Source: Acinetobacter pragensis (GTDB taxonomy: Bacteria; Pseudomonadota; Gammaproteobacteria; Pseudomonadales; Moraxellaceae). Taken from it: DNA of 40,313 nt. Position numbers and translations under genes: made by a program. The DNA lies in assembly GCF_001605895.1 (NCBI RefSeq), contig NZ_LUAW01000030.1, positions 6 through 40,318 of the forward strand, written 5' to 3'. The notes beneath the pieces were generated by a model, which ran no database searches, was not told where the DNA came from, and saw only the letters and a program-made list of their open reading frames with translations. This document shows, piece after piece, positions 15,529-24,616 of this stretch (position 1 is its first letter; each line of letters begins with the position of its first letter).

Positions 15529-16656
15529 ATGAAAAAGCCATTTAATCAATTGCAGCATAAGCGCGATATTATCCGCCAGTTCACGCCAAACTGGTTTACG
15601 GTGACCATGGGGACGGGTGTCGCTGCCTTAATTATTGCGGAACTTCCATTTGCCCATGAGCTGCTTTGGCAGCTGGGGGCGTTTCTGTGGCAGATCAATA
15701 TCGCTTTATTTACTGTATTTTCGTTGCTGTATTTTTTACGCTGGATGCTCTACCCAGCCGAAGCCAGACAGATTTTCAGCCATCCTGCCATGAGCTTATT
15801 TCTCGGGGCGATCCCGATGGGGCTGGCGACCATTCTGAATGGCTTTCTGAAATTCGGCACGGCGCTGTATGGCGATACTGCTGTTCAGATTGCGCAGTGG
15901 CTTTGGTATGCCGATGTGATATTGGCGGTATTAATGGCTTGGTGTGTACCATTTCTAATGTACAGCCGCCAGCAGCATGAGTTAAAAAGCATGACTGCGG
16001 TTTGGCTGCTGCCGATTGTCGCCTGTGAAGTGGCAGCTGCATCCGGCGGCTTGCTGCTGGGCCATTTAGAGGCCGGTTTGCATGCCTTGGGCATTTTGCT
16101 GGGCAGCTATGTGCTGTGGGGGATTTCGGTATTGCCCGCCTTTGCGGTTTTAACTGTTTTGATGCTGCGCTTGGCGCTGCATCAGCTGCCGCCTCAAGAC
16201 ATGGCGGTCAGCAGCTGGCTGGCTTTAGGCCCCATTGGCACGGGCGCTTTGGCGCTGCTGCTGTTAGGAGCGCAGGCGCCGCATCTTTTAGCGGCACTGA
16301 ATCTGCAGGCTTTAGGTGAGCTGTTTCAGCATGCGGGCATCATGGCCGCTTTGATTTTACTGGGTTTTGGCGCATGGTGGCTGGGCATCGCCGTTCTGAC
16401 CACTTTATTTCATATGAAAAACATGCCATTTAATTTAGGCTGGTGGGGGCTGACTTTCCCGCTCGGGGTATTTACTTTGGCGGTGCTGAATCTGGGCCAG
16501 CAAATGCAGATCCATATGCTTTGCCATATTGCGTATGGCTTGGCGGTCATTTTGCTTGGGCTTTGGAGCATGGTCGCGTATCAAACCGTCAAAGGCTGTT
16601 ACGGCGGCCAGCTGTTTTTTTCTCCGTGCTTAAAAGCCTACTTGGAAAAGCATTGA
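15529..16656 (+). CDS. TDT family (TehA/SLAC1-like) membrane transporter
   Basis: This integral membrane protein of the tellurite-resistance/dicarboxylate transporter family has about ten hydrophobic segments. It shows the family opening FTPNWFTVTMGTGVAALI, which resembles Mae1, TehA and sulfite-exporter SSU1-type proteins. Members transport anions such as C4-dicarboxylates or sulfite, or act as anion channels; the substrate here cannot be assigned. The open frame reaches TTG 15508, but ATG 15529 places the first conserved block about 20 residues in, giving 375 residues. No good Shine-Dalgarno is seen for either. A nucleosidase gene follows after 48 nt without a terminator, so the two may be cotranscribed. 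Confidence 0.82.
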   Translation: MKKPFNQLQHKRDIIRQFTPNWFTVTMGTGVAALIIAELPFAHELLWQLGAFLWQINIALFTVFSLLYFLRWMLYPAEARQIFSHPAMSLFLGAIPMGLATILNGFLKFGTALYGDTAVQIAQWLWYADVILAVLMAWCVPFLMYSRQQHELKSMTAVWLLPIVACEVAAASGGLLLGHLEAGLHALGILLGSYVLWGISVLPAFAVLTVLMLRLALHQLPPQDMAVSSWLALGPIGTGALALLLLGAQAPHLLAALNLQALGELFQHAGIMAALILLGFGAWWLGIAVLTTLFHMKNMPFNLGWWGLTFPLGVFTLAVLNLGQQMQIHMLCHIAYGLAVILLGLWSMVAYQTVKGCYGGQLFFSPCLKAYLEKH

Positions 16657-16704
16657 GTTTTAGGTCTAATAGCCGCTATTCAGGAACTTCGCTTAAGGTA
16701 TTTT

Positions 16705-17268
16705 ATGTCCGATTTTGCGCTTATGATGGCATTGCCCAACGAATCTAAAGGCCTGTTTGAACAGGCCGGCATCAATGTGCACTACAGCGGCATTGGCAAA
16801 ATTAATGCGGCATTTAAAGCATTTGAGGTGATTCAAAAAACGGGTTGTAAAACCTTGCTTAATTTGGGCACGGCGGGCAGTTCGCATTTTGATGCGCATG
16901 CTTTGGTCGAAGTGACGCAATTTGTGCAGCGCGATATGGATGTTTCCCCATTGGGGTTTGCTGTCGGCGTGACGCCGATGGATGAAGATCATCCGGCAGA
17001 AATTCATTTAGACAGCTATTTTCAGCATTTGCCGAAAGGCATTTGCGGGACTGGTGACAGTTTTGAAACCGGCTTGCCAAAAATCGCCTGCAATCTGGTC
17101 GACATGGAAGGCTATGCTATTGCCAAAGTCTGTAAAAAATTGGGCGTGCGCTTGGTGTCGGTGAAATATATTACGGATGGCGCGAATGATACGGCGCATT
17201 TGGATTGGGAAGAAAATTTACTGCTGGGAGCAAACAAGCTGTTTGAACTGTATCAAATGGTCAAATAA
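16705..17268 (+). CDS. MTA/SAH nucleosidase-like phosphorylase-family protein
   Basis: The 187-residue protein belongs to the PNP/UDP phosphorylase superfamily and resembles 5'-methylthioadenosine/S-adenosylhomocysteine nucleosidases, which cut adenine from these byproducts. Visible blocks are MALPNES (first strand), GIGKINAA, LNLGTAGS, GTGDSFET, VDMEGYAIAKVC (the Met-Glu pair that holds the ribose) and VKYITDGAND, whose Asp is the usual acid that protonates the adenine. It is shorter than E. coli MtnN (232 residues), mainly in the central loop, so specificity is uncertain. It has an AAGGT ribosome site and follows the TDT transporter closely. Confidence 0.82.
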   Translation: MSDFALMMALPNESKGLFEQAGINVHYSGIGKINAAFKAFEVIQKTGCKTLLNLGTAGSSHFDAHALVEVTQFVQRDMDVSPLGFAVGVTPMDEDHPAEIHLDSYFQHLPKGICGTGDSFETGLPKIACNLVDMEGYAIAKVCKKLGVRLVSVKYITDGANDTAHLDWEENLLLGANKLFELYQMVK

Positions 17269-17290
17269 TTTCAAAAGGGAAAAGATTCGG

Positions 17291-17313
17291 CGGCCATAGA
17301 TGAACTATGGCCG
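17291..17313. terminator. Hairpin between convergent nucleosidase and TetR genes
   Basis: A perfect 9-bp stem CGGCCATAG / CTATGGCCG with an ATGAA loop lies between the two stop codons. Neither side has a good T-tract, so it may protect 3' ends rather than terminate on its own. Confidence 0.45.
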
Positions 17314-17342
17314 TATGCCAAATTTCTGCTTGCGGACAGAAA

Positions 17343-17963
17343 TTATTTTTCGCTGCGGGGAATCGCGCCGTACAGCATCAGATGCACTGAATGTTGGATC
17401 ACACGCTGCAGCATGCTGCGGTTGCGCAGGGTTTTTCCGGTCACCATTTCCATTTGCGTAGCAAAATCTGCATAGTTTTGGGTAATGGCCCAAATATTCA
17501 GAATGAAAAGTTCAGGATCAATTTCCTTGGAGATTTTTCCTTGCTCTTGCCACATGGCGATGACTTTGGCTTTACGCTTCACCAGTTTTTTAAGCGGGCC
17601 TTTCAATATTTCAAGAATATGCGGCGCGCCTTGAATCACTTCCAAAGCAAATAAGCGAGAAGCTTTCGGCTGTGTGCGTGAAACTTCAATTTTTTGCATC
17701 AGATAGTTGGTGATCGCTTCTTCCGGTTCAAGTTCGCTTTCCAGCATTTGCAGCGGCGCAAGCCATTTTTGCAGAACTGTGGTCAACACTTCGACATATA
17801 GCGCTTCTTTATTTTCATAATAATAGAAAATATTGGACTTATGCATTTCTGCAATTTGCGCGATTTCGTCTAGGCTGGCTCCGCTAAAACCATATAGGGA
17901 AAAAACGTCTAAAGCCGCATTTAACAGCTGGTGCCGTTTTTGTGTACTCTTTTTTTGTTCCAT
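17343..17963 (-). CDS. TetR family regulator, RutR-like
   Basis: The 206-residue TetR regulator has an N-terminal helix-turn-helix (ALDVFSLYGFSGASLDEIAQIAEMHKSNIFYYYENKEALY) and a C-terminal domain closely patterned on E. coli RutR, e.g. EVSRTQPKASRLFALEVIQGAP and WAITQNYADFATQMEMVTG. RutR senses uracil/thymine and controls pyrimidine use; no rut genes are visible here, so the effector and targets are unknown. The frame is open 24 codons further up, but ATG 17963 starts just before the helix-turn-helix with an AGAG upstream. The gene converges on the nucleosidase. The 370 bp between it and ssuB are AT-rich and hold only the ssu terminator hairpin. Confidence 0.85.
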   Translation of the reverse strand: MEQKKSTQKRHQLLNAALDVFSLYGFSGASLDEIAQIAEMHKSNIFYYYENKEALYVEVLTTVLQKWLAPLQMLESELEPEEAITNYLMQKIEVSRTQPKASRLFALEVIQGAPHILEILKGPLKKLVKRKAKVIAMWQEQGKISKEIDPELFILNIWAITQNYADFATQMEMVTGKTLRNRSMLQRVIQHSVHLMLYGAIPRSEK

Positions 17964-18276
17964 TAGCACTCTAAAACATGAAAAAAAGGGGAATGGGCAA
18001 TTGTACGGCAAATCATCAGATTTGTGCACAACCAAAGCTTGTGATTTTTTGACTTAAGTTGATTTATTTTTTAGATCATTAGTAAAGTTAAGATAAATGA
18101 GCGGTCGAAATCAAATAAAAAAATGTATCTGAAAAATAAAAGCCTTATTTTTATTTATGATTTTTTTTGCTGCGCTGAATGCGCATTGACCAGCGCTCTG
18201 CCCATTTAAACAGCCATGAGCTTTTCTAAGGGCGGCTGCAATGCAGCGGGTCCTGCGCAGATAAAAAAACACGGTA

Positions 18277-18316
18277 TAAAATCAAACTGCCAGCATGAAG
18301 CGGCGGTTTGATTTTA
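18277..18316 (-). terminator. Terminator-like hairpin after ssuB
   Basis: A 15-bp stem with one wobble (18277-18291 with 18302-18316) closes a 10-nt loop. On the minus strand a run of seven T follows after a short TACCGTG gap. It lies 18 nt after the ssuB stop. Confidence 0.6.
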
Positions 18317-18333
18317 ACAGGGCTGATGGATGC

Positions 18334-19137
18334 TTAAGTGGCTAAAACGGCATTCAGCACTTGCTGTTCAAGTTCTGCAAACTGCAAGTTCTTTTGGCGC
18401 GGGCGCGGCAGATCTACTTTAAATTGAGCCGCAATATGGCCTTTGTCCAGTAAAATAATACGGTCAGCCAGCTGGACCGCTTCGCTGACATCATGGGTGA
18501 CTAAAATGGCGGTAAAGCCTTGTTCAGTCCACAGTTTTTCAATCAGGTTCTGCATATCCAGCCGTGTTAAGGCATCCAGTGCGCCCAGCGGTTCATCCAG
18601 CAGTAAAATCCGGGGCTTATGCGACAAGGCGCGCGCTAAAGCGGTACGCTGGCGCTGGCCGCCGGATAGCTGAGAAGGCCAAAGCGGCGCTTTGTCTTTT
18701 AGGCCGACTTTTTCCAGCATTGATGCCGCATTGGCATGCTGGTCTTTGGGCAAGCCGAGCTGCACATTCTGTTCAATACTGCGCCATGGCAGCAAGCGCG
18801 GATCTTGGAACATGACACGGATGTCATCAGAGGTAATGCCTTCGCGGATATGCCGTGCAGATTTAAATTTAATTTCACCGTAACTCTGCTTTTCCAAGTC
18901 TGCAATCAAGCGCAGCAGGGTGCTTTTGCCGCAGCCGCTGCGCCCGACAATCGCCAGAAATTCGCCGGGCTGAATATGCAGGTCTAAATCTTCCAGCACT
19001 TTGACGCTGCCATAGAATTTATGCAGCTGTTCAATAATAATTTCGGCGCCCGGTACAGCATGAGGGTTGATATCTGCTGCTGTGTCAGTGGATGCGGTAT
19101 TGCCGTCTGCATGACGGCCTATGCTTAAGTCAGTCAT
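18334..19137 (-). CDS. ssuB: Aliphatic sulfonate ABC transporter, ATP-binding protein
   Basis: This is the ATPase subunit of the sulfonate importer SsuABC. In 267 residues it shows Walker [11 protein letters not shown]-loop [10 protein letters not shown], signature [15 protein letters not shown], Walker [13 protein letters not shown] and the switch His in VTHDVSEA. A 30-residue extension precedes the fold. It is last in ssuA-ssuD-ssuC-ssuB, 14 nt after ssuC. It energises import of alkanesulfonates for use as a sulfur source when sulfate is scarce. The nitrate/taurine importers NrtD and TauB are close alternatives; the adjacent ssuD decides for sulfonate. Confidence 0.92.
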   Translation of the reverse strand: MTDLSIGRHADGNTASTDTAADINPHAVPGAEIIIEQLHKFYGSVKVLEDLDLHIQPGEFLAIVGRSGCGKSTLLRLIADLEKQSYGEIKFKSARHIREGITSDDIRVMFQDPRLLPWRSIEQNVQLGLPKDQHANAASMLEKVGLKDKAPLWPSQLSGGQRQRTALARALSHKPRILLLDEPLGALDALTRLDMQNLIEKLWTEQGFTAILVTHDVSEAVQLADRIILLDKGHIAAQFKVDLPRPRQKNLQFAELEQQVLNAVLAT

Positions 19138-19151
19138 CTCATGCTCCTGAA

Positions 19152-19967
19152 TTATTTTTGATAGCCTGAATGCCAGCGCAGCAGGTATCTTTCTAAAGCG
19201 ACAGCCAAGACATCGGCGAATTTGCCCAGCAGGGCGTAAAGCAGAATGCCGACAAGAACAATATCTGTCTGCAAAAATTCACGGGCATTCATGGTCATGT
19301 AGCCAATGCCTGCCTGTGCAGAAATCGTTTCCGCCACAATCAGCAGCACCCAGACCAGCCCCAGTGAAAAGCGCAGGCCGACTAAAATAGAGGGCATAGC
19401 GCCCGGCAGAATAATTTCTTTATACAGCTGCCAGCGGCTTAAGCCATAGCTTTTCCCCATTTCAATCAGCTGCGGATCGACTGAACGGATGCCGTGATAG
19501 GTATTAATGTAGACCGGAAAGAATACACCGATAGCGACCAAAAACAGTTTTGCGCTTTCATCGATGCCGAACCATAAAATCACCAAAGGAATCAGCGCCA
19601 ATGCAGGAATATTCCGAATCATTTGAATCGAGGTATCCAGCAAGGTGGATGCGATTTTAGAGGAGCCGTTCAGCAGGCCAAGGAACAGCCCTAAACCGCC
19701 GCCCACCAGCAGGCCCATCAGTGCGCGGCCTGCGCTGACCCTGACATGGCGCCACAATTCACCGCTGACCAGCAAATTCCAGAATGCTGTGACGACGGCG
19801 CTGGGTGCGGGCAGGATTCTGCTTTGCAGTAAGCCGGTCGCGGAGGCGGTCTGCCAGATGAGGATCAGCGCTATTGGAAACAGCCAGGGCAGCAAGCGCT
19901 GCCCGAACTGTGTTCCACGTGAAACTTTCTTTTCAGGGAAAGCTTCAACGGAAACTGTCTTTGACAT
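19152..19967 (-). CDS. ssuC: Aliphatic sulfonate ABC transporter, permease
   Basis: The 271-residue inner-membrane permease has six predicted helices and the ABC importer EAA loop [27 protein letters not shown], which contacts SsuB. The N-terminal cytosolic stretch is followed by [15 protein letters not shown]. Its ATG directly abuts the ssuD stop codon (TAA-ATG), so translation is likely coupled. It belongs to the NitT/TauT family, and the sulfonate role comes from ssuD and ssuA. Confidence 0.92.
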   Translation of the reverse strand: MSKTVSVEAFPEKKVSRGTQFGQRLLPWLFPIALILIWQTASATGLLQSRILPAPSAVVTAFWNLLVSGELWRHVRVSAGRALMGLLVGGGLGLFLGLLNGSSKIASTLLDTSIQMIRNIPALALIPLVILWFGIDESAKLFLVAIGVFFPVYINTYHGIRSVDPQLIEMGKSYGLSRWQLYKEIILPGAMPSILVGLRFSLGLVWVLLIVAETISAQAGIGYMTMNAREFLQTDIVLVGILLYALLGKFADVLAVALERYLLRWHSGYQK

Positions 19968-21137
19968 TTAAGCCGGCTCCTCAGCTTGTTTCTTTTTTTC
20001 ATCCGGCGTGTAGTTATTCGCTACGATTTCACCAAATGGGCCAGTGAGGTTCGGCTGCACTAATTTTTGACGGGTTTCCAGCGGCAGCAATGGGAACACC
20101 AGTTCTGCAAAGCGGATAGATTCTTCCAAATGCGGGTAGCCAGAGAAGATGAATGTGCCGATGCCTAGGTCTGCATATTCTTGAATACGTGCTGCCACGG
20201 TTTCTGGGTCACCGACCAATGCCGTGCCTGCACCGCCGCGGACCAGGCCGACACCTGCCCAAAGGTTAGGCGACACTTCCAGTTTAGTGCGGTCGCCATT
20301 GTGCAGTTCCGCCATACGGCGCTGTCCGACAGAATCCATGGTTTTGAATTTTGCTTGCGCTGCTTGAATCGTTGCATCATCGACATACTGAATCAATTCT
20401 TCAGCGGCTTTCCATGCCTCTTCATTGGTTTCACGCACAATCACGTGCAGGCGGATGCCGTAGTTCAGCTCACGGCCTTTGGCCTTGGCTTTTTCACGGA
20501 CAGCCGCAATTTTCTCTTTTACGGCTGCAGGCGGCTCACCCCATGTCAGGTAAGTGTCCACTTGGTCTGTTGCCAAGTCTACAGCTGCGTCTGAAGAACC
20601 GCCGAACCAGAGCGGCGGATAAGGTTTTTGCACCGGCGGATAAAGCAATTTAGCATCATCCACGCTGAGGCGTTCACCGTGAAACGTAAAGCTTTCACCT
20701 GTGTGTGAGCGTGACAGAATTTCACGCCAAATGGTGGTGTACTCCGCTGCTGTTTTATAGCGTGTCGCATGGTCTTCATACACGCCGTCACCTTTGAGCT
20801 CTTGTTCATCGCCGCCAGTGACCAAGTTCAGCAGAATACGCCCGCCAGACAGACGGTCAAAAGTCGCCGCCATCCGCGCAGTCAGTGCAGGGGTGGTGAC
20901 GCCTGGACGTAAAGCCACTAAAAATTTCAGATTCTTGGTCGCATCAATCAAACTTGCTGCCGTCAGCCAAGGATCTTCACATGAACGGCCTGTAGGAATC
21001 AGTACGCCTTCATAGCCCAGATTATCCACTGCTACCGCGATTTGCTTCATATAGGCATGGTCAACTTGGCGCGCGCCCTTGCTGGTGCCTAGGTAACGGC
21101 TGTCGCCATGAGTCGGAATAAACCAGAAAATTTTCAT
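19968..21137 (-). CDS. ssuD: FMNH2-dependent alkanesulfonate monooxygenase
   Basis: SsuD uses FMNH2 and O2 to split the C-S bond of alkanesulfonates, releasing sulfite and an aldehyde in the cytosol. The 389-residue protein is a luciferase-like TIM barrel with the SsuD hallmarks [22 protein letters not shown] (conserved Cys), [41 protein letters not shown], and RLHVIVRET with the active-site Arg and His. It needs reduced flavin from an FMN reductase, normally SsuE. No ssuE is in the operon, so the donor must be encoded elsewhere. A hairpin sits in the 100-nt gap to ssuA. Confidence 0.95.
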   Translation of the reverse strand: MKIFWFIPTHGDSRYLGTSKGARQVDHAYMKQIAVAVDNLGYEGVLIPTGRSCEDPWLTAASLIDATKNLKFLVALRPGVTTPALTARMAATFDRLSGGRILLNLVTGGDEQELKGDGVYEDHATRYKTAAEYTTIWREILSRSHTGESFTFHGERLSVDDAKLLYPPVQKPYPPLWFGGSSDAAVDLATDQVDTYLTWGEPPAAVKEKIAAVREKAKAKGRELNYGIRLHVIVRETNEEAWKAAEELIQYVDDATIQAAQAKFKTMDSVGQRRMAELHNGDRTKLEVSPNLWAGVGLVRGGAGTALVGDPETVAARIQEYADLGIGTFIFSGYPHLEESIRFAELVFPLLPLETRQKLVQPNLTGPFGEIVANNYTPDEKKKQAEEPA

Positions 21138-21177
21138 ATCAGTTCCTTAAATTTGAATTAGCTCGGTCATCAAACAG

Positions 21178-21211
21178 GCTGAATGCTTGGCTCTAAACCC
21201 AGACATTCAGC
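21178..21211 (-). other. Intergenic hairpin between ssuA and ssuD
   Basis: GCTGAATG (21178-21185) pairs with CATTCAGC (21204-21211), extended by an inner TTGG/CCAG stem. No T-run follows on the minus strand, so it looks like an mRNA stabilising or processing element rather than a terminator. Such a hairpin could keep ssuA mRNA above the level of the downstream genes. Confidence 0.5.
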
Positions 21212-21237
21212 ACGGACGTAAAAAGGTTTTGTTAAAA

Positions 21238-22197
21238 TTACTTAATAATGGCTGCTTCGATGTTCAGTTTTTGCGGAATGAGTTTCTGCTCAAAAAATGC
21301 ATCGGCCACTTGCTGCTGTTCTTTGGCTACTTGTGCTGAAATTGGCATTACGCCAAAGCCCATGCGGGAAATAGACGACTTTAAAATGCTGAAGTCGAGG
21401 CCAGTCGGCTGCTGCAAGAGCTTCGCGGCTTCGTCCTGATGCGCCTCAACCCATTCTGTCGACAGGTTCAGTTCATTGACTACAGCTTGAATCACTTTGG
21501 GATGCGCTTCGGCAAATTTGCGGTCAGCCAAATAGAATTGATGATTGCTGACCAAATTGTCACCGGTCGCAATCACGCGCGCGCCAATTTGCTGTTCAGC
21601 GGCTGCAAAGAACGGATCCCAAATGACCCATGCATCCACTGCGCCTTTTTCAAAAGCGGCGCGGGCATCAGACGGCGGCAAGTACACGACATGGATGTCA
21701 TTCAGCGTTAATTTGTTGGCTTCAAGCAGCTTCAGCAGCAGGTAGTGCACATTTGAACCTTTGTTCAGCGCTACACGTTTGCCTTTTAAGTCTTGAATGC
21801 TTTGAATTTTTGAATCTTTCTGCACAATCAGCGCCTCAGCTTTGGGCGCAGCCGGCTGGTTGGCGACATAAACAAGATTGGAGTTGGCAGCCTGCGCAAA
21901 AATCGGCGGCGCTTCTCCTGCTTCACCAAATGACACACTGCCTACATTCAGGCCTTCCAAGAGCTGCGGGCCGGCCGGAAATTCAACCCACTTAACATTA
22001 ACCCCTTGTTCTTTTAATGATGCTTCCAGTGTGCCGCGTTCTTTAATAATAGGAAGCAGGCCGTATTTTTGAAAACCGATATTTAAGGTGACTGTTTCCG
22101 CTTCTTTTTTTGCGCAGCCAGAAAGCATCATGGCACCCGCAGCTGCTGAAGACAGTACAATCGTTTTTGCCCAGAGTTTTGCTTTTTGTGTGCTCAT
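21238..22197 (-). CDS. ssuA: Aliphatic sulfonate substrate-binding protein (lipoprotein)
   Basis: The 319-residue binding protein captures sulfonates outside the inner membrane and delivers them to SsuBC. The NMT1/SsuA-type fold is seen in NIGFQKYGLLPIIKERG, VKWVEFPAGPQLLEGLNVGSVSFGEAGEAPPIFAQA, DLKGKRVALNKGSNVHYLLLKLLE and VDAWVIWDPFFAAAE. Its signal peptide ends in lipobox LSGC (Cys28), so it is predicted to be a membrane-anchored lipoprotein, whereas E. coli SsuA is a free periplasmic protein. GGGAG lies eight bases before ATG 22197. It is the first gene of the operon; the AT-rich 320 bp upstream should hold a CysB/Cbl-type promoter that I could not pinpoint. Confidence 0.92.
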   Translation of the reverse strand: MSTQKAKLWAKTIVLSSAAAGAMMLSGCAKKEAETVTLNIGFQKYGLLPIIKERGTLEASLKEQGVNVKWVEFPAGPQLLEGLNVGSVSFGEAGEAPPIFAQAANSNLVYVANQPAAPKAEALIVQKDSKIQSIQDLKGKRVALNKGSNVHYLLLKLLEANKLTLNDIHVVYLPPSDARAAFEKGAVDAWVIWDPFFAAAEQQIGARVIATGDNLVSNHQFYLADRKFAEAHPKVIQAVVNELNLSTEWVEAHQDEAAKLLQQPTGLDFSILKSSISRMGFGVMPISAQVAKEQQQVADAFFEQKLIPQKLNIEAAIIK

Positions 22198-22446
22198 GTA
22201 GGTGCTCCCGTTTAAGCAATGAAATTGAAGAACTGCTGATCGCTGAGCACTTACGGTAATGATTTTTCTTTTTCGAAAAAAATAAGAAAAAGTTAATTTG
22301 TCATGAAGAAAAAAGATAAATAAAAAACTGCAAAGCTTATGGTTTTTTTCGCATTGTGAAGTGATTTGAATGTTTGAATTAAAACAATATAACTATATGA
22401 AAATTATAAATTAAAAATCTAAAGATGTTTTTTGAATAAGCATATG

Positions 22447-22479
22447 CGGCTGATGAATAAAAAGCTTCAGCCTTTTTTG
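22447..22479 (+). terminator. Orphan terminator-like hairpin in the argA-ssuA gap
   Basis: GGCTGA and TCAGCC close a 13-nt loop and are followed by six T on the plus strand, but no plus-strand gene lies upstream. The rest of the gap (22198-22521) is very AT-rich, with no other feature I can support. Confidence 0.3.
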
Positions 22480-22521
22480 AATATTTTCGGCATAAGCTTA
22501 GTTAAAATTCAGATATGTACA

Positions 22522-22555
22522 GTGTAAAAAACCGCACTAAAGCGGTTTTTTACAC
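22522..22555 (-). terminator. argA terminator containing the argA stop codon
   Basis: A perfect 14-bp stem, GTGTAAAAAACCGC (22522-22535) with GCGGTTTTTTACAC (22542-22555), has the argA TAG stop in its 6-nt loop region. On the minus strand it gives six T. The last argA codons form one arm of the hairpin. Confidence 0.88.
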
Positions 22556-23889
22556 ACCAGAGAATTTCGCTGGTAGTTGTACAGCGCTTGTCTGGCATTG
22601 GGCAGATCATCGACGCTGGCTTGTTCAAAACCTTGCTCTAAAAACCAATGCGCAGTGCGTGTGGTTAAAATGAACAGCTGCTGAATTCCCATAGCGCGGG
22701 CTTTTTCTTCCAAATAATGCAGAATTTGGCTGCCGCGGTTGGACTTGCGGTAACTTGGATGCACCGCAACGCAGGCAATTTCGGCAGAACGCAGCTCACC
22801 GTCGGCTACAGGAAGCGGATATAGGGCAGCGCAGGCTAAAATCGTGCCGTCACGTTCGATTACGGCAAAATGTTCAATTTCATTTTCAAGACGCTCGCGT
22901 GAACGGTAGACCAGAATTCCTTCTTCTTCCAGCGGGCGCAATAGGCTGATCAGGCCGCCGACATCCTGAATATTGGCGGTACGCACCTCTTCATAATGCG
23001 CGTCTGTAATCATAGTGCCGGAACCGTCCCGGGTAAACAGCTCTTCGACCAGTGCGCCGTCATAGGCATAGGAAATTAAATGCACGCGATGGACGCCTTG
23101 CAGCGATGCTGTTTTGGCGCCTTGCAGATGCAGCGCAATATCCGGGTTGGAGTCCTGATATTGCAGAATATGGCGGTCCAGCTGATGCGGCGCAACTTCG
23201 CGCTGCAGCTGGCCGTGTTCATTCATTAAGCCATGCTGTTTGCCTAGAAAAATCAGTTTGTCCGCTTTTAGGCTGATGGCTGTTTTTGTGGCGACTTCTT
23301 CGGCCAGCAAATTAAATACTTCACCAGTAGTCGAATAGCCTGTTGGCCCCAGCAGCACAATATTCTGACTGTCTAAGTGGCGCTGAATAGCATCGGTATC
23401 GACAGAGCGCACTTCACCGGACAGCTGAAAATCAATACCGTCACGGATGCCATAAGGCTTGGCGGTAATCAGGTTGCCCGAGACTACATCAATGCGCGCG
23501 CCGTACATCGGCGAGTTGGCCAGTCCCATCGACAGCAGGGCTTCAATCTGCAGGCGGATGGAGCCTGCAGCGCTCATGACTGCGCCCAAAGATTCACGTG
23601 TGGTGATGCGGCGGTGATTATGAAACGGGGTCTGCAGGTGGCTGGCTTTTAAATTTTGATTGATTTGCGCCCGTGCGCCATGCACCAGAATCAGCCGGAT
23701 GCCTAACGAGTGCAGCAAGGCGATATCATGGATAATGTGCTGAAAATTTTCATGCTGCACCGCTTCGCCATCAAACATAATGACAAAGGTTTTGCCGCGG
23801 TGCGCATTGATATAGGGTGCAGAATGCCGAAACCAATGCACATATTGCAATGTTGTGCTGTCTGATGGTTCTGCCGGATTCAACTGCAT
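22537..23889 (-). CDS. argA: Amino-acid N-acetyltransferase (N-acetylglutamate synthase)
   Basis: ArgA acetylates glutamate with acetyl-CoA, the first step of arginine synthesis. The 450-residue protein has the expected two parts. An N-terminal amino-acid-kinase-like domain (about 30-290; KTFVIMFDGEAV, LILVHGARAQI, LLGPTGYSTTGEVFNL) is regulatory and binds arginine in the family. A C-terminal GNAT domain (about 300-445) has IACVAVHPSYRKSNRGSQILHYLEEKA binding acetyl-CoA. The length fits the long gammaproteobacterial form. It is a single gene with a promoter presumably in 23890-23970. Its stop codon is embedded in its own terminator. Confidence 0.96.
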   Translation of the reverse strand: MQLNPAEPSDSTTLQYVHWFRHSAPYINAHRGKTFVIMFDGEAVQHENFQHIIHDIALLHSLGIRLILVHGARAQINQNLKASHLQTPFHNHRRITTRESLGAVMSAAGSIRLQIEALLSMGLANSPMYGARIDVVSGNLITAKPYGIRDGIDFQLSGEVRSVDTDAIQRHLDSQNIVLLGPTGYSTTGEVFNLLAEEVATKTAISLKADKLIFLGKQHGLMNEHGQLQREVAPHQLDRHILQYQDSNPDIALHLQGAKTASLQGVHRVHLISYAYDGALVEELFTRDGSGTMITDAHYEEVRTANIQDVGGLISLLRPLEEEGILVYRSRERLENEIEHFAVIERDGTILACAALYPLPVADGELRSAEIACVAVHPSYRKSNRGSQILHYLEEKARAMGIQQLFILTTRTAHWFLEQGFEQASVDDLPNARQALYNYQRNSLVCKKPL

Positions 23890-23971
23890 GCTGATCTCAA
23901 AATTGAAATGTCTTTTTCAGATTCTAATCAAAAATCAGCACGCTGGCAGAATAATTGTGCTTTTTGCATAA

Positions 23972-24004
23972 AAAAACACCTGAACGGCTGATTCAGGTGT
24001 TTTT
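23972..24004. terminator. Terminator after the first RcnB-like gene
   Basis: AAAAACACCTGAA (23972-23984) pairs perfectly with TTCAGGTGTTTTT (23992-24004) around CGGCTGA. T-runs occur on both strands; it ends the minus-strand RcnB-like gene. Confidence 0.87.
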
Positions 24005-24029
24005 CGGGAATGAGGGATCTTGCGGCGGA

Positions 24030-24395
24030 TCAGTTCATGATGCGCAGAATGCGGTCAGTACGCTGATTGACCAGCACATAGTCGCCATTCACTTTGTACC
24101 ATTGCTGATAACGGCCAGTATGGGGCAGGCGGCGAGCCTCACGGTCACTGACTTTATAGCGCGATGAATCATAGGCGCGCGGCAAAGACTGACCTACCCG
24201 CCATTGGCGGCTTGGATTTACCCGGCTGTCATTCCAGCGCTTGTTGTCATAGCGGTCGCTGTTATAGCTGTTTTGTCCATAAGCGTTGGTATAGCGGCGG
24301 TCATCATTACGGTGATCAGGCGCTGCCATGGCGGATGTTGCAATAAGTCCAGTCAACGCCAGTGCTGCTGCAGTTAGAAGTTTTTTCATTTTCAT
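24030..24395 (-). CDS. RcnB-like periplasmic protein (copy 1)
   Basis: The 121-residue protein has a signal peptide (MKMKKLLTAAALALTGLIATSAMA-AP). A mature N-terminal part rich in Asp, Arg, Asn and Tyr is followed by the RcnB-family C-terminal pattern WRVGQSLPRAY, VSDREARRLP, G-YQQWYKVNGDYVLVNQRTDRILRIM. E. coli RcnB is a periplasmic protein that helps control nickel/cobalt efflux by RcnA; no rcnA or metal-efflux gene is nearby, so the metal role is not supported by context. A second family member is next to it in the same orientation (24617-25024), each with its own terminator. Confidence 0.78.
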   Translation of the reverse strand: MKMKKLLTAAALALTGLIATSAMAAPDHRNDDRRYTNAYGQNSYNSDRYDNKRWNDSRVNPSRQWRVGQSLPRAYDSSRYKVSDREARRLPHTGRYQQWYKVNGDYVLVNQRTDRILRIMN

Positions 24396-24573
24396 TCACC
24401 TTAAATCTGTTGAAGCATTGTGGATTCGATAAGTTCAAATTAACGGGAAAGAGCAGAGAAAGCATGAGCGCACTTTAGTGAAAGTGTGAACTTTATGAAG
24501 AAAAAGAGAAGCTGTGTAATCCGGCTGCAGGCTTTTCATACAGCGGGTTTCAGGCATACGAAAAAAACAGGTC

Positions 24574-24606
24574 AAAAAAAAGCCCAGACAGGGCTGGGCT
24601 TTTTTT
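24574..24606. terminator. Terminator after the second RcnB-like gene
   Basis: AAAAAAAGCCCAG pairs with CTGGGCTTTTTTT around a 6-nt ACAGGG loop, with T-runs on both strands. The 180 bp between it and the first RcnB-like gene hold nothing else I recognise. Confidence 0.88.
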
Positions 24607-24616
24607 CAATGCGGAT

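Noticed and set aside
22198..22446. A CysB/Cbl site or sigma70 promoter for ssuA
   Set aside because: Several AT-rich candidates exist, but none has both boxes at a good spacing, so I do not call one.
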